Source of the DNA: Oscillatoriaceae cyanobacterium Prado104
GTDB lineage: Bacteria; Cyanobacteriota; Cyanobacteriia; Cyanobacteriales; Microcoleaceae
DNA: 64,000 bases
Assembly (NCBI GenBank): GCA_025454405.1
Contig: JALOON010000049.1
Coordinates: forward strand, 1 to 64,000
Direction of reading: 5' to 3'
Shown piece after piece: positions 8,329-17,093 of the stretch (position 1 is the first letter of the stretch; every line of letters begins with the position of its first letter). A program made the position numbers and the translations under genes. The notes beneath the pieces are model-generated. The model was not told the DNA's origin, ran no database searches, and worked only from the letters and a program-made list of their open reading frames with translations.

Positions 8329-9805
8329 CCTTTTTTTCTCCTGTAACCGATTGAATTTTCAAGACCACCAGCGTCATATCATCTTCATTGCGATTGCCGA
8401 CGCCAATAAACTGCTGCACTCGATCGAACAAATAATTCAATATTTGCTCGGACTCTTGATAATTTTGACAGGCAAACTGAAAAGCAGCAATCAAATTTTC
8501 CTCATCAAAGCGATCGCCCCTTTGATTTGCAGCATCCGTAAAACCATCGGTGTAGTAAATAATCGTATCTCCCGGCTGCAATTGCACTTGCGCCTCCTGA
8601 TAGCGCGAATCTGCATCCAGCCCGATCAACATCCCCTCCAGAGTATCCAACCGCTGAATAGAATTAGTTGCTGACCGCCACAACAAAGGCGGGTGATGGG
8701 CAGCATTGCTGTAGGACAAAATGCGAGTTTTCGGGTCGTACTCCGAATAAAACAGAGTCACAAAGCGGTGGGAATTTTCCAAATCCGCGTGCATTACCCT
8801 GTTTAAATGTTGCAGAATTCTCGACGGCGAGTGGCGGTTGAGAACCTCAGCCCGCAGCATTCCCCGCGTCATCGTCATCAGCAGACCGGCCGGCACTCCC
8901 TTGCCCATCACGTCCCCGATCGCAATGCTCCAGCGACCTTTGTTGATTTTGGACTTGAGATTTTGCATCAGGGATGGGGGGTTTTCCCCCTCATTCTCCT
9001 TGCCGATCGGGTCGTAGTCAGCGGGAATAAAATCGTAATAATCGCCTCCAACCCTGCTAGCCGTTTCACAGCGGGCGGCGATATCAGCGCCGGGAACTGT
9101 CGGGCAGCAGCGGGGCAACAAGCGCAATTGAATTTCCGCACCAATTTCCAATTCTCGGTCCAGACGTTCCTTTTCGGCCAGCTTAGCAGTGAGTTCATCT
9201 TTATAAATCGCCACAGCAGTTTGATCTGCCACCAGCCGCACTAACTTTTGGCGGCCTGCCGTCCGAACGTACTGAGGGTCCCTGCTAAAAACGTACAGCC
9301 TCCCCCGTTCCGCATTCTTCACTAAAATCGACGTGCCAAACAAGTGAACGTCCGGCCCAAAATAATGACTCAATTGAATGTCGAGGCTGGATATTTGACC
9401 TGCAGTATCGGTTGCAGGTTCTAAGGTCGCGCCCGCATCTGCTGAAACTTGGCGAGTCACGATTTCCAAAGCTTTGCGCATATCTTGGCACTGCCGTCCT
9501 TCTTGGCAGTGCAGTTGTTGGAACCTGACTTGACCGTTAGGCTTGAACAGTACCAAGGCACCTCCGTCAGCATCGGTAACGCGAGTAGCCACCAAAGGCA
9601 CTAACTCCAAAAACTGATTGAGATTGTTCAAACTGCGCAGGGCAAAGGCTAGGGAACCCAGCATATCTTGAACGTTGTGCTGTTCCCGGTGCAAGCGGGC
9701 TACCAGTTCTTTAAGGGCAAATACAGGGGTCACATCGGTAGGGTTGCGACCGCCAGGGCGGTCAGCCGGTTGAGGTGAGGGACGAGGCAAAGGCACAGCA
9801 GTCAT
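8318..9805 (-). CDS. GAF-domain PP2C/SpoIIE-type serine phosphatase
   Basis: This 495-residue protein has an N-terminal GAF-like sensor domain (about residues 40-200), a linker helix and a C-terminal SpoIIE/RsbU phosphatase domain (about 245-480). Metal-binding motifs of the PP2C fold are visible: GGDYYDFIP, IAIGDVMGKGVPAGLLM and YYTDGFTDAAN. Relatives dephosphorylate anti-sigma-factor antagonists in partner-switching pathways. No anti-sigma or antagonist gene lies nearby, so the target is unknown. No membrane segment is visible; the small membrane protein encoded in the overlapping downstream frame may anchor it. Confidence 0.9.
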   Translation of the reverse strand: MTAVPLPRPSPQPADRPGGRNPTDVTPVFALKELVARLHREQHNVQDMLGSLAFALRSLNNLNQFLELVPLVATRVTDADGGALVLFKPNGQVRFQQLHCQEGRQCQDMRKALEIVTRQVSADAGATLEPATDTAGQISSLDIQLSHYFGPDVHLFGTSILVKNAERGRLYVFSRDPQYVRTAGRQKLVRLVADQTAVAIYKDELTAKLAEKERLDRELEIGAEIQLRLLPRCCPTVPGADIAARCETASRVGGDYYDFIPADYDPIGKENEGENPPSLMQNLKSKINKGRWSIAIGDVMGKGVPAGLLMTMTRGMLRAEVLNRHSPSRILQHLNRVMHADLENSHRFVTLFYSEYDPKTRILSYSNAAHHPPLLWRSATNSIQRLDTLEGMLIGLDADSRYQEAQVQLQPGDTIIYYTDGFTDAANQRGDRFDEENLIAAFQFACQNYQESEQILNYLFDRVQQFIGVGNRNEDDMTLVVLKIQSVTGEKKDDS

Positions 9806-9948
9806 TTTAGATTTGTGATTTTCGATCTTAGATTGAGGAGGAACGATTTTAGCTCAGATAGTTGAGGATTTTAGATTGTTGCGCCGTAACAGAGCACCTC
9901 AAAAATTGGGGACGGCTACAGATACCCCATCAATCAAAAATCTAAAAT

Positions 9949-11805
9949 CTAGAATCTAAAATCGAGCAGGGCTTCCACGAACTCGTAACTGGAAAACGGA
10001 CGCAAGTCTTCGATGCTTTCCCCGACACCTATAAAGCGGATTGGCAAGCCCAATTGCTGCACTACAGCTAGGGCAACACCACCTTTAGCAGTTCCATCGA
10101 GTTTTGTCAATACTACGCCACTCAATTTTGCTGCTTCTGCAAAAACTTCCGCCTGTCGCAAACCATTTTGACCTAGCGTTGCGTCCAAGACCAGTAGAGA
10201 TTCTACGGTAGCGCCGGGAGCTTTTTTGTCTGCTATCCGACGGATTTTGCTCAATTCGTCCATCAGATTTTTTTTGTTTTGCAGGCGACCGGCGGTGTCT
10301 ACAATCAATAATTCGGTGCCTCGGGACTGGGCAGCCTCGATCGCATCAAAGACGACTGCAGCCGGATCGGTGTTTTTTCCGGGGTTGGCGATGATTTCGA
10401 CACCGCTGCGGCTGCCCCAAACTTTCACTTGTTCGACGGCAGCGGCGCGGAAGGTGTCGGCGGCGGCAATCAGGGTTTTGTAGCCAGATTTTTGGGCAAT
10501 GTGCGCTAGTTTGCCTATTGTAGTGGTTTTTCCGGCACCGTTCACCCCGACGATCAGCCACAGATTGAAAGTATCTTTTTCGGGAGCAAAGGTCAGGCTG
10601 TAGGCGGGGTTGCCGGCGGCGCTTTCGGCACAGGGAGCGTCGAGAAGGTCGCGCAAAATGGTTTTTAGGTAGGCGATTGCCTGTTCTGGCGGCAGCGCTT
10701 CTTCCCGCAGTCTTGCTTGGAGCCGATCGATAATGATATCGGTAGCTGCAACTCCGACATCTGCTTGCAGCAACAGGGATTCAATCTCGGCTACGGCATC
10801 TTGATTTAGCGGGCCTTGACCGACGATCGCCTTGAGTTGGTTAATTAAACTGCGCCTAGTTCTTTCTAAACCTTTGCGCAGTTTTTGCAGCCAAGTGATT
10901 TCTTCGACGGATACTTGGTCGGGACGGCGGCCTTGACTGGCAAGGATTTCAGAAGACCACAGGAAGCCTTCGTCAAGGACAAATTCGGGTATTTCCGGTT
11001 CGACTGTTACAGGCGGCGCTGTGGCTGCAACTGGCTCGGGTTCTTCAATGGCCGTTTCTTTGAGGCGTTCGATCCTCTCCAGTCGCTCGGCCTGAGCTTT
11101 AGCCCAAAACGGCACGGGTTCTCCATCACCGGGCGCTGGCGTTGCGGCGGCCGAGGTGGCAGGTTCGGTAATCTCTAAATTCTCTGTAGGAACTGCTATT
11201 AATTCGGCAACTGGCGGGGCAATTTCGGGGGCTTCAGGAGGTGCTGGCGGAATTTCTGCGATTTCTGCGGTTGGTACCGTTGCGGAGGTAGATTCGGCAA
11301 TTTCCTGGGTTTGGGCGATCGAGGCAGTCTCGGCTGAAATTTCTGCTGCTGGGGGTTCCGGGGTTTCTGAAACTTGTGCTGGGGATGCGGTTTCAGCTTC
11401 CGGCTGGGAAGTTGCGGAAATTTCTGCGGGAGTTTCTGTTATAGCTTCCGGCTGGGAAGTTGCGGAAATTTCTGCGGGAGTTTCTGTTACAACTTCCGGC
11501 TGGGGAGTTGCGGAAACTTCTGTTGGGGCTGCGGTTTCAGTTTCCGGCTGGGGAGTTTCTGCCGTTTCAGAAACTTGGGTTTCGGACTGTTGCTGTTTTT
11601 GAATATTTTTGTAAGCAGCTTTCGCCCAAGCCAGGTAGTCTTCGGCTACGGCGGGGGAATTCGGTTCTGCTGTTGGTGGTGCCGCATCTGTTGCAGGTTC
11701 AGCCTTCGGGGATGCTGGCGGTGTATCTTGAGGCTGTTCGGAGGGCGTTTCTGGTTCGGAGGAACCGCTGTCGCTGTACTGGCGGCGAAACCAATTAAAA
11801 ACCAT
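9949..11805 (-). CDS. ftsY: Signal recognition particle receptor FtsY, long acidic N-domain
   Basis: FtsY is the GTPase receptor that docks ribosome-SRP complexes at the membrane. The C-terminal NG domain (about residues 300-618) is complete. It has GVNGAGKTTTIGKLA (G1), DTFRAAAVEQ, LLIVDTAGRLQNK (G3), VLTKLDGTAKGG (G4) and GVGESIEDLRPF at the end. The first 270 residues form an acidic, Pro/Thr/Glu-rich A-domain, longer than in many FtsY proteins. It contains 16-residue repeats of the SQPEA-ITETPAEIS type encoded by a 48-bp tandem repeat near 11396-11587. The protein starts MVFNWFRRQYSD, a plausible lipid-contacting segment. Confidence 0.95.
   Translation of the reverse strand: MVFNWFRRQYSDSGSSEPETPSEQPQDTPPASPKAEPATDAAPPTAEPNSPAVAEDYLAWAKAAYKNIQKQQQSETQVSETAETPQPETETAAPTEVSATPQPEVVTETPAEISATSQPEAITETPAEISATSQPEAETASPAQVSETPEPPAAEISAETASIAQTQEIAESTSATVPTAEIAEIPPAPPEAPEIAPPVAELIAVPTENLEITEPATSAAATPAPGDGEPVPFWAKAQAERLERIERLKETAIEEPEPVAATAPPVTVEPEIPEFVLDEGFLWSSEILASQGRRPDQVSVEEITWLQKLRKGLERTRRSLINQLKAIVGQGPLNQDAVAEIESLLLQADVGVAATDIIIDRLQARLREEALPPEQAIAYLKTILRDLLDAPCAESAAGNPAYSLTFAPEKDTFNLWLIVGVNGAGKTTTIGKLAHIAQKSGYKTLIAAADTFRAAAVEQVKVWGSRSGVEIIANPGKNTDPAAVVFDAIEAAQSRGTELLIVDTAGRLQNKKNLMDELSKIRRIADKKAPGATVESLLVLDATLGQNGLRQAEVFAEAAKLSGVVLTKLDGTAKGGVALAVVQQLGLPIRFIGVGESIEDLRPFSSYEFVEALLDFRF
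11396..11587. repeat. 48-bp tandem repeat inside ftsY
   Basis: CTTCCGGCTGGG recurs at 48-base steps (starts near 11396, 11444, 11492 and 11540), with the first two copies nearly identical. It keeps the reading frame and encodes 16-residue acidic repeats in the FtsY A-domain. The array probably expands and contracts by slippage or recombination. Confidence 0.85.
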
Positions 11806-11951
11806 AAAAGTAAATGCGGAATAGGAAGGTTATTTAGTCATTTGTCTTCAGTCCTTAGTTTAAAGCGGATTGTCGGTTGGTAATAGGTGCGATCGAATTT
11901 TGCGATCGAAGAAATGCAACCTCAACAATGCGTCCAAATCTTTACCTGCTG

Positions 11952-12163
11952 AATTTCTCGTTACCAGACTCCGCGTGCTGCTATCTCTTCTTCTCGTTAC
12001 CAGGCAGAGCCTGGTAATTTCTCGTTACCAGACTCCGCGTGCTGCTATCTCTTCTTCTCGTTACCAGGCAGAGCCTGGTAATGCAGATCCAGAGGCTCTG
12101 CCTCGACTGGGTTTCGCGAGGCAGAGCCTCTAGACATGGGTTCCCAGGCACAGCCTGGGAACC
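11952..12163. repeat. Composite repeat cluster between ftsY and apcC
   Basis: A 64-bp unit (starting AATTTCTCGTTACCAG) is repeated in tandem at 11952-12015 and 12016-12079. Next come a 15-bp perfect hairpin at 12091-12105/12117-12131 (core GAGGCTCTGCCTCG) and an 11-bp hairpin at 12139-12149/12153-12163 (GGTTCCCAGGC). Units of this kind are common between genes in filamentous cyanobacteria. No gene is visible in 11806-12263 apart from the repeats. The hairpins could end transcription of apcC, but no T-run follows. Confidence 0.85.
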
Positions 12164-12263
12164 AGTTCATGCGAGCGGGGACGCTCGCACCGTGCAATAA
12201 AAACTGTGCAATAAAAAAAGAGGTCGATCGACCCCTTACCCCAGACCCATCCATCAGAGGATG

Positions 12264-12467
12264 TTACATTAGGCCTGTATTAGCTCCGGGCTTACCAGTA
12301 GCCAGTTGAACTTTAATAATTTTGCCGCCCATTTTCATAATTCTTTGCTGCTCCCGGAACCAGTTATCGTAGGGAACCAGCTTCGTAAAATAGGTATTTT
12401 GCAATTCGCGCTGAGTGCGGATGCGAGTTTGGCTGGGGACGCAAGCAGTCACTTTAAACATTCTCAT
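12264..12467 (-). CDS. apcC: Phycobilisome core linker ApcC (LC7.8)
   Basis: ApcC is the small linker that caps allophycocyanin trimers in the phycobilisome core. The 67-residue protein starts MRMFKVTACVPSQTRIRTQR and contains NTYFTKLVPYDNWF and QRIMKMGGKI, near-invariant in ApcC and belonging to the CpcD-like linker fold. It follows apcB on the same strand after about 290 bases, as in the standard apcABC operon. Confidence 0.97.
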   Translation of the reverse strand: MRMFKVTACVPSQTRIRTQRELQNTYFTKLVPYDNWFREQQRIMKMGGKIIKVQLATGKPGANTGLM

Positions 12468-12710
12468 GGCAAAGTATCTCCCGAGTTAAGTGGACAAAAG
12501 TAAGCGGACAAATTTTTAGATGGATTTTTAAAAGATTCAAGGCAGGGAGTTAGGGGTCAGAACTAGCTCGTTAAAACCGATCGAACTTTATCGAAAAGCC
12601 TTTGACGGTCTAGAAATCACTCGTAACTTCCCTGACCTCTTTCAAAGAGAAAGATTGAAAGTCTAAGTTTGAAAGTTAAAAGAGGCAAGCAAGAAATTAA
12701 TTAATCATTT

Positions 12711-12752
12711 CTTCCTTCTTCCTTCTTCCTTCTTCCTTCTTCCTTCTTCCTT
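12711..12752. repeat. Heptanucleotide tandem repeat (CTTCCTT)6
   Basis: Six perfect CTTCCTT units lie four bases beyond the apcB stop codon, in the apcB-apcC spacer. The same heptamer, in one or other orientation, recurs near 16833-16858, 17056-17072, 32044-32060, 37996-38016 and 62582-62616. Such short tandemly repeated repetitive (STRR) sequences are known in filamentous cyanobacteria. Confidence 0.95.
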
Positions 12753-12756
12753 CGTC

Positions 12757-13242
12757 TTAGCTCAAGCCAGAGCAGATGTAGTCGAAATAGACGCCCATTT
12801 CTTTACCAGCGTCAGAACCGACTAGACCGGCGGTGACTTCCTTCATAGCTTGGATAGCTTGCACAGTTGTACCGATGGGTACGCCCAAGGAGTTGTAGGT
12901 TTCTTTCAAACCGTTGAGCACGCGCTCGTCGAGGATGGAGGGGTCGCCAGCCAGCATGGCGTAGGTTGCATAGCGGAGGTAGTAATCCAAGTCGCGGATG
13001 CAAGCTGCGTAGCGGCGGGTGGTGTACATATTGCCGCCGGGACGGGTTACGTCAGAGTACAGCAAGGACTTAGCAACAGCTTCTTTAACTATTGTCGCTG
13101 CGTTGGCGCTGATCGAAGTAGCGGCGCGGACGCGCAGTTCGCCAGAAGCGAAATAGTTTTTGAGCTTGTCGAGAGCGCTGGAGTCCAAGTATTTGCCTTG
13201 AACGTCAGAGGAATTGATAACGGCGGTAATTGCGTCTTGCAT
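12757..13242 (-). CDS. apcB: Allophycocyanin beta subunit
   Basis: ApcB pairs with ApcA to form the phycobilisome core, which passes energy to the photosystems. The length of 161 residues matches the family. Cys81 in [20 protein letters not shown] is the phycocyanobilin attachment site. Asn71 in GGNMYTT corresponds to the Asn that is gamma-N-methylated in phycobiliprotein beta subunits. It lies downstream of apcA, with a 120-base gap. Confidence 0.98.
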   Translation of the reverse strand: MQDAITAVINSSDVQGKYLDSSALDKLKNYFASGELRVRAATSISANAATIVKEAVAKSLLYSDVTRPGGNMYTTRRYAACIRDLDYYLRYATYAMLAGDPSILDERVLNGLKETYNSLGVPIGTTVQAIQAMKEVTAGLVGSDAGKEMGVYFDYICSGLS

Positions 13243-13363
13243 GATTGTCTTGTTTCCTTGAAAGTGGCTTAATCAGTTTGATTCGGATTCGGGATTTCAG
13301 ATTTACCCGCTGCTTGTTGCTAGCAACCTCAATCTAAAACCTAAAATCTAAAATCGAAATGCC

Positions 13364-13849
13364 TTACTGCATTGCGCCGATCACGTAGTCGAAGTAAGCA
13401 GAAGCTTCAGCAGCGTCTTCTCCAGACAGCAGCGAGCCAGCAGCGCTCTTCATAGCGCGAACGCCTTCGGCGACGGCTTCGATGGGAGTACCCAGGGATT
13501 TGTACATTTCGCGGACGCCCACAATACCGATTTCTTCGATCGGGGTGATATCGCCAGCTACGATTCCGTAGGTGATCAAGCGCAGGTAGTAGTCCAAGTC
13601 GCGCAAGCAAGTTGCGGTCATTTCTTCGCCGTAAGCGTTGCCGCCGGGAGAAACAACATCAGGACGTTTTTGGAACAATTGGTCGCCAGCTTGCTTGACG
13701 ATGCGCTCGCGGGATTCGCTCATGATTTGAGCGATCCGGACGCGGCGTTCGCCAGAGGTGACAAAGCTTTTGATCCGATCTAATTCGCCCGGGCTCAGGT
13801 AGCGAGCTTCGGCGTCTGCGTTAACGATTGATTTTGTGACGATACTCAT
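13364..13849 (-). CDS. apcA: Allophycocyanin alpha subunit
   Basis: This is the partner of ApcB in the phycobilisome core trimer. I chose ATG 13849, giving 161 residues from [18 protein letters not shown], the exact family length and start. The open frame extends 24 codons further upstream (to 13921), but that part ([11 protein letters not shown]...) does not resemble ApcA and is leader sequence. Cys81 in [17 protein letters not shown] carries the bilin. It is the first gene of the minus-strand apcA-apcB-apcC operon. No apcE lies upstream here. Confidence 0.98.
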   Translation of the reverse strand: MSIVTKSIVNADAEARYLSPGELDRIKSFVTSGERRVRIAQIMSESRERIVKQAGDQLFQKRPDVVSPGGNAYGEEMTATCLRDLDYYLRLITYGIVAGDITPIEEIGIVGVREMYKSLGTPIEAVAEGVRAMKSAAGSLLSGEDAAEASAYFDYVIGAMQ

Positions 13850-14210
13850 TGTATGTGTACCCGCTGGATGTTTTGCTGTGCGAACTACTCTGCCCTGAGC
13901 TAGCGATGGCGGGTGTTGCATCCCTTACCTCTTGCTGGCGGCAGGAGCTTTGACGCTTGAGGGGGGCGACTTTACCAGCAACTTTTTAGGTTGTTGGGTC
14001 GCCGCTGCCTGTGGCGTTTAACGGCGCTGGTTCTGCACGCCGGTGCGATTTTGTGTGCCCGCACAAAGCCTGTCGCTTACAATACCACACATGACTGATG
14101 CGATCGAAAGATTTCCGATCTGGTTTGCAGCAGCTCTGTGGGCGACGATCGAGATTCTGTTGGGCAGTTAGCGGAGATGTCTCCTAACATAACTACCTCC
14201 CGCAAGTATT
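13850..14210 (-). promoter_or_regulatory. apcA upstream leader with strong hairpins
   Basis: The stretch upstream of apcA holds no gene and probably contains a long 5' leader plus promoter. On the transcript strand a hairpin is formed by 13964-13970 with 13998-14003, enclosing a second complementary pair (CCAACAAC with GTTGCTGG). A TGTGGTATTGTAAG segment near 14083-14096 could hold a -10 box. The transcription start cannot be placed from sequence alone. Confidence 0.4.
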
Positions 14211-14708
14211 TTGAGGCATTATGTTCACTTTCTTAGTATTGCTGTAACAGTTTGTAATAATTTTTTTCATTTTCGGGGTCTGGCTGGGAATTTACGGCCA
14301 ACGATCCGCGCCGGAAAAAATGGCTGCTATCGTTTCACAGCTAGCGTTACAGGCCTTGAGGCGCGTCAAAAAATCGGAATTGGGGCGGGCATTGGAGGAT
14401 TGGTGCCAACAAATACGCGCTTGTGCCTCAGTCCGCCAGGGAATTAATTCCCTGTCTCATAGCGAAAGTCCTCCTCAGAAACAAATCCGCAAACCCATAT
14501 GAGCTGAGGCTTTTGAGAATGTTGTTTCTTTCATTACATAACGGGTGCGCAGCCCTCGTGGGACGCTCCTAAGAAGCTAGCTAATAGCTGGACAAAGCTA
14601 CCCATTGTGTTCTGTTTGTTCGACCCCCTACGGAAATCCCGAACTTTCGGAAATAGAGAATTTTGAAGTTGTAGCTAAATTTGACTTTAACTTTTGTTTA
14701 GGTGTGCT
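14211..14708. other. Intergenic region with a dispersed palindromic repeat
   Basis: No convincing gene is visible; the open frames here have no coding character or ribosome site. Bases 14429-14474 carry a CAGTCCGCCAGGGAATTAATT palindrome followed by CTGTCTCATAGCGAAAGTCC. Close relatives lie near 50180-50225 and 25168-25215. Confidence 0.5.
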
Positions 14709-15944
14709 GTGAAAAGAAATCTACCAGCCGTTAAAAAAGCTTTGCAGTTTGGCATTAGCGGCGCTGTCGGCGGCTTCGCTGGCAATCTAATTACTGAACC
14801 TTTCATGCAGTTCGATCGCATCTCCGGATCGGCATCTTTTTTTGATAGTGTATTGTCTACTGCTCGCTGGTTTGGATTGGTTGGCGGCGGCATTGCGGCT
14901 GCAATAATGTTCGGTTATTATTATTACGTTAAAGGCAAGCCTCACATCAAACAGGCTTTGAAAAATGGCGGACTGTTTGGTTTAATTTCAGGAGCCATTT
15001 CAGGGGCGATCGCGGAAAGTATTTATACTGGCATCGGTCCGAATGAATTATTGCGAGTAATTTGTTGGGGAATCGCTGGCAGTTTGTTAGGACTTGCTCT
15101 TTCCAAACGCCTGCCAAATTTAGGAAAGTTGCGGGGTCTGGGAGGCGGCGCTGCTGGCGGGGTTTTAGGGGGTTGTTTGTTTATTTTGTTTGCTTATAAT
15201 TTATCGGGTACTGTCGGTCGTTTGGCTGGATGTGCGGCAATTGGTTTTGCGATCGGCATGATGCTAATTGTGGCGGAAACTTTGTTTAATAAAGCTTGGC
15301 TGGTAATTAGTTATGACAGTGGAACTAATCGCACTCTCAGCATCGGTGCGGAACCAGTAACTTTTGGCAGCGATGAAAATTTGTCGATTGTTTTTATTCC
15401 CAATGTTTCGCCTCTGGCAGCGATCTTTCAATTGGAGGGCGATCGCATTGCCTGCGAAAATGTTGATAATGGAACGGTAAATTATTTGCGATCGGGCGAC
15501 CAAAAAAGAATCGGAAATTGTACGGTGACAGTAGGCAATTCCGATGTGCCTGTTGCAAATTCTAGTAATTCTAGTAATGTTGCAAATTTTAGCAATGTTT
15601 TGCCTGCCGCACGATCGCACAAATTCGCTGCAACTGCCACTGCCAAACGCCAATGCTATCTCAAATTAGAAAAGCGAGTGATTCCCTTAATTGCGGGAAG
15701 TCAGTTATTTAGTTCAGACATCCCTAGTTTATCAGCCGCTGGATTGAATGATGTTGTAGCGGTAGTTAATTCTCAACTCCAAGGTGAGTTTGAATTGGGA
15801 TTGACAAATTGGTCCGATCGCCCTTGGTGGGTAACGGATACGGAAGGCGAAATGAAACTCGTCGAACCGGAAAATACCCTAACTTTAGCGTTGGGAATGA
15901 CAATTGAGTTTGGCGAAATTGAGGGCGAAATTGTGGCAAGTTAA
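14709..15944 (+). CDS. Multi-pass membrane protein with cytosolic C-terminal domain
   Basis: This protein is about 411 residues long. Residues 1-200 hold five to six Gly/Ala-rich hydrophobic segments, such as ISGAVGGFAGN, LVGGGIAAAIMFGYYYY, GLISGAISGAIAESIY and AAIGFAIGMMLIVAETLF. The soluble C-terminal part begins with KAWLVISYDSGTNRTLSIGAEPVTFGSDE, which resembles the opening strands of an FHA-type beta sandwich, but the family match is uncertain. GTG 14709 follows a TTTAGG ribosome-like site; TTG 14694 would add five residues. The function is unknown. Confidence 0.7.
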   Translation: MKRNLPAVKKALQFGISGAVGGFAGNLITEPFMQFDRISGSASFFDSVLSTARWFGLVGGGIAAAIMFGYYYYVKGKPHIKQALKNGGLFGLISGAISGAIAESIYTGIGPNELLRVICWGIAGSLLGLALSKRLPNLGKLRGLGGGAAGGVLGGCLFILFAYNLSGTVGRLAGCAAIGFAIGMMLIVAETLFNKAWLVISYDSGTNRTLSIGAEPVTFGSDENLSIVFIPNVSPLAAIFQLEGDRIACENVDNGTVNYLRSGDQKRIGNCTVTVGNSDVPVANSSNSSNVANFSNVLPAARSHKFAATATAKRQCYLKLEKRVIPLIAGSQLFSSDIPSLSAAGLNDVVAVVNSQLQGEFELGLTNWSDRPWWVTDTEGEMKLVEPENTLTLALGMTIEFGEIEGEIVAS

Positions 15945-15973
15945 AAAATGCTCCATCTTAAATAAGATAGCTT

Positions 15974-16023
15974 GTAGTGTGGACTTTAGTCCGCAGAATG
16001 GAGCGGACTAAAGTCCACACTAC
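15974..16023. repeat. Palindromic dispersed repeat, copy 2
   Basis: Perfect 21-bp inverted arms at 15974-15994 and 16003-16023 around an 8-base loop. The arms are identical to those at 107-157 and 51330-51380. The element lies between two convergent genes (stops at 15944 and 16046) and could serve as a two-way hairpin. Confidence 0.9.
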
Positions 16024-16045
16024 GAACCGAGAAGTAAAGATTAAA

Positions 16046-16630
16046 TCAAGCAGAACTGCCACTAACTCCAGTAATTACCGCCGCCCCAATTAAATGAGCC
16101 AAACGCAAAGCTTCGGGAACTTTACCATTATCCGTCAAACGCCGGAGTACCGCAGCTATTACCTCCGGCTGTTCGCCGCAAACTTGAAAAAAGAACGGTT
16201 CAAAAACATGAATTTTTCCAGCATGTTGCAGCAATTCTAAACGGTATTCTGCATCTGCAAAATAGCGCAAAGCTTTTTCAACAGCAGGCAAATCCGGCGG
16301 GCGACGCATGACGGCGACGCAGGGAATTTGCAGGCGCAATGCTAATTCGGGCAAATCAACAATATTGAAGCCACCGAAAGCAATTCCGTCTAATAAAACT
16401 AAGTGCAATTGCGGCAGAAACTTGCCTCCGATAAGTAACTGACAAATCGCATCAGTCGCATCCAATCCGTCGGCGGTGACTGTTCCCCAAACCATTCCTT
16501 CAAATCGAGTTCCGCCGCAGACTATGCCCGCGATCGAAACTGGGTTGCCGCTCGATCGAGAAAATGGAGCATCATCAAAGCCGATAACTTTTATTGTGCG
16601 ATCGAGTCTCAGCAGATCGGTCAGTTTCAA
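16046..16630 (-). CDS. DUF99 family protein
   Basis: This 194-residue protein has the DUF99/UPF0215 pattern: VIGFDDAPF at the start, VSIAGIVCGG, TVTADGLDATDAI, LVLLDGIAFGGFNIVDL and VAVMRRPPDLPAVEKAL. The family is thought to share the endonuclease V fold, but no activity is established that I can cite. The start is TTG 16630, since FDDAPF begins about 20 residues in and no ATG fits better. No operon partner is evident. Confidence 0.85.
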   Translation of the reverse strand: MKLTDLLRLDRTIKVIGFDDAPFSRSSGNPVSIAGIVCGGTRFEGMVWGTVTADGLDATDAICQLLIGGKFLPQLHLVLLDGIAFGGFNIVDLPELALRLQIPCVAVMRRPPDLPAVEKALRYFADAEYRLELLQHAGKIHVFEPFFFQVCGEQPEVIAAVLRRLTDNGKVPEALRLAHLIGAAVITGVSGSSA

Positions 16631-17093
16631 AGTTTTTAATTTCCAAAACTAAAGTTTTATATCAAAGTTTGACTTTTCTATATCTTATCATATATGCTGT
16701 GAATAAAATATCCAAGGAGTCGCGCATCACAGCCAAAGAAACCGGGTTTTTACCGAACCTGCGGACGAGTGTCAAGAATTGTCACCAAAAACCCGGTTTC
16801 TACCTACCCACGAGTCTAGAAATATCTATTCTTCCCTCTTCCTTCTTCCTTCTTCCCTCGAACCTCGAACCTCCTTCTGACAATTGACAACTCTCAACTC
16901 TCAACTGGTAACTCAAAACTCCCAAACAACTCTCTTTCAACTCAAAACTCAAAACTCCCAAACTCCCAAACTCCTCTCTTTCAACTCAAAACTCAAAACT
17001 ACCTCTCAACTCTCTTTAAACTCAAAACTCAAAACTCAAAACTCAAAACTCCTCATTCTTCCTTCTTCCTTCGATTTAAAAGGTTTTGGAAAA
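16631..17093. repeat. Repeat-rich spacer upstream of glpK
   Basis: An inverted repeat GAAACCGGGTTTTT / AAAAACCCGGTTTC lies at 16738-16751 and 16787-16800. Beyond it are CTTCCTT heptamers (16833-16858), a long run of AACTCAAAACTC-type units (about 16900-17050) and more heptamers (17056-17072). The run is open in the glpK frame, which falsely lengthens the gene by 70 codons. Confidence 0.8.

Noticed and set aside
11952..12163. Possible insertion sequence between ftsY and apcC
   Set aside because: Only tandem and hairpin repeats are present; there is no transposase frame or target duplication.
13850..13921. N-terminal extension of apcA
   Set aside because: ApcA proteins start at MSIV and have 161 residues; the extension has no similarity.
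16884..17093. N-terminal extension of glpK
   Set aside because: It is translated AACTCAAAACTC and CTTCCTT repeat DNA, and family homology starts only at 17094.
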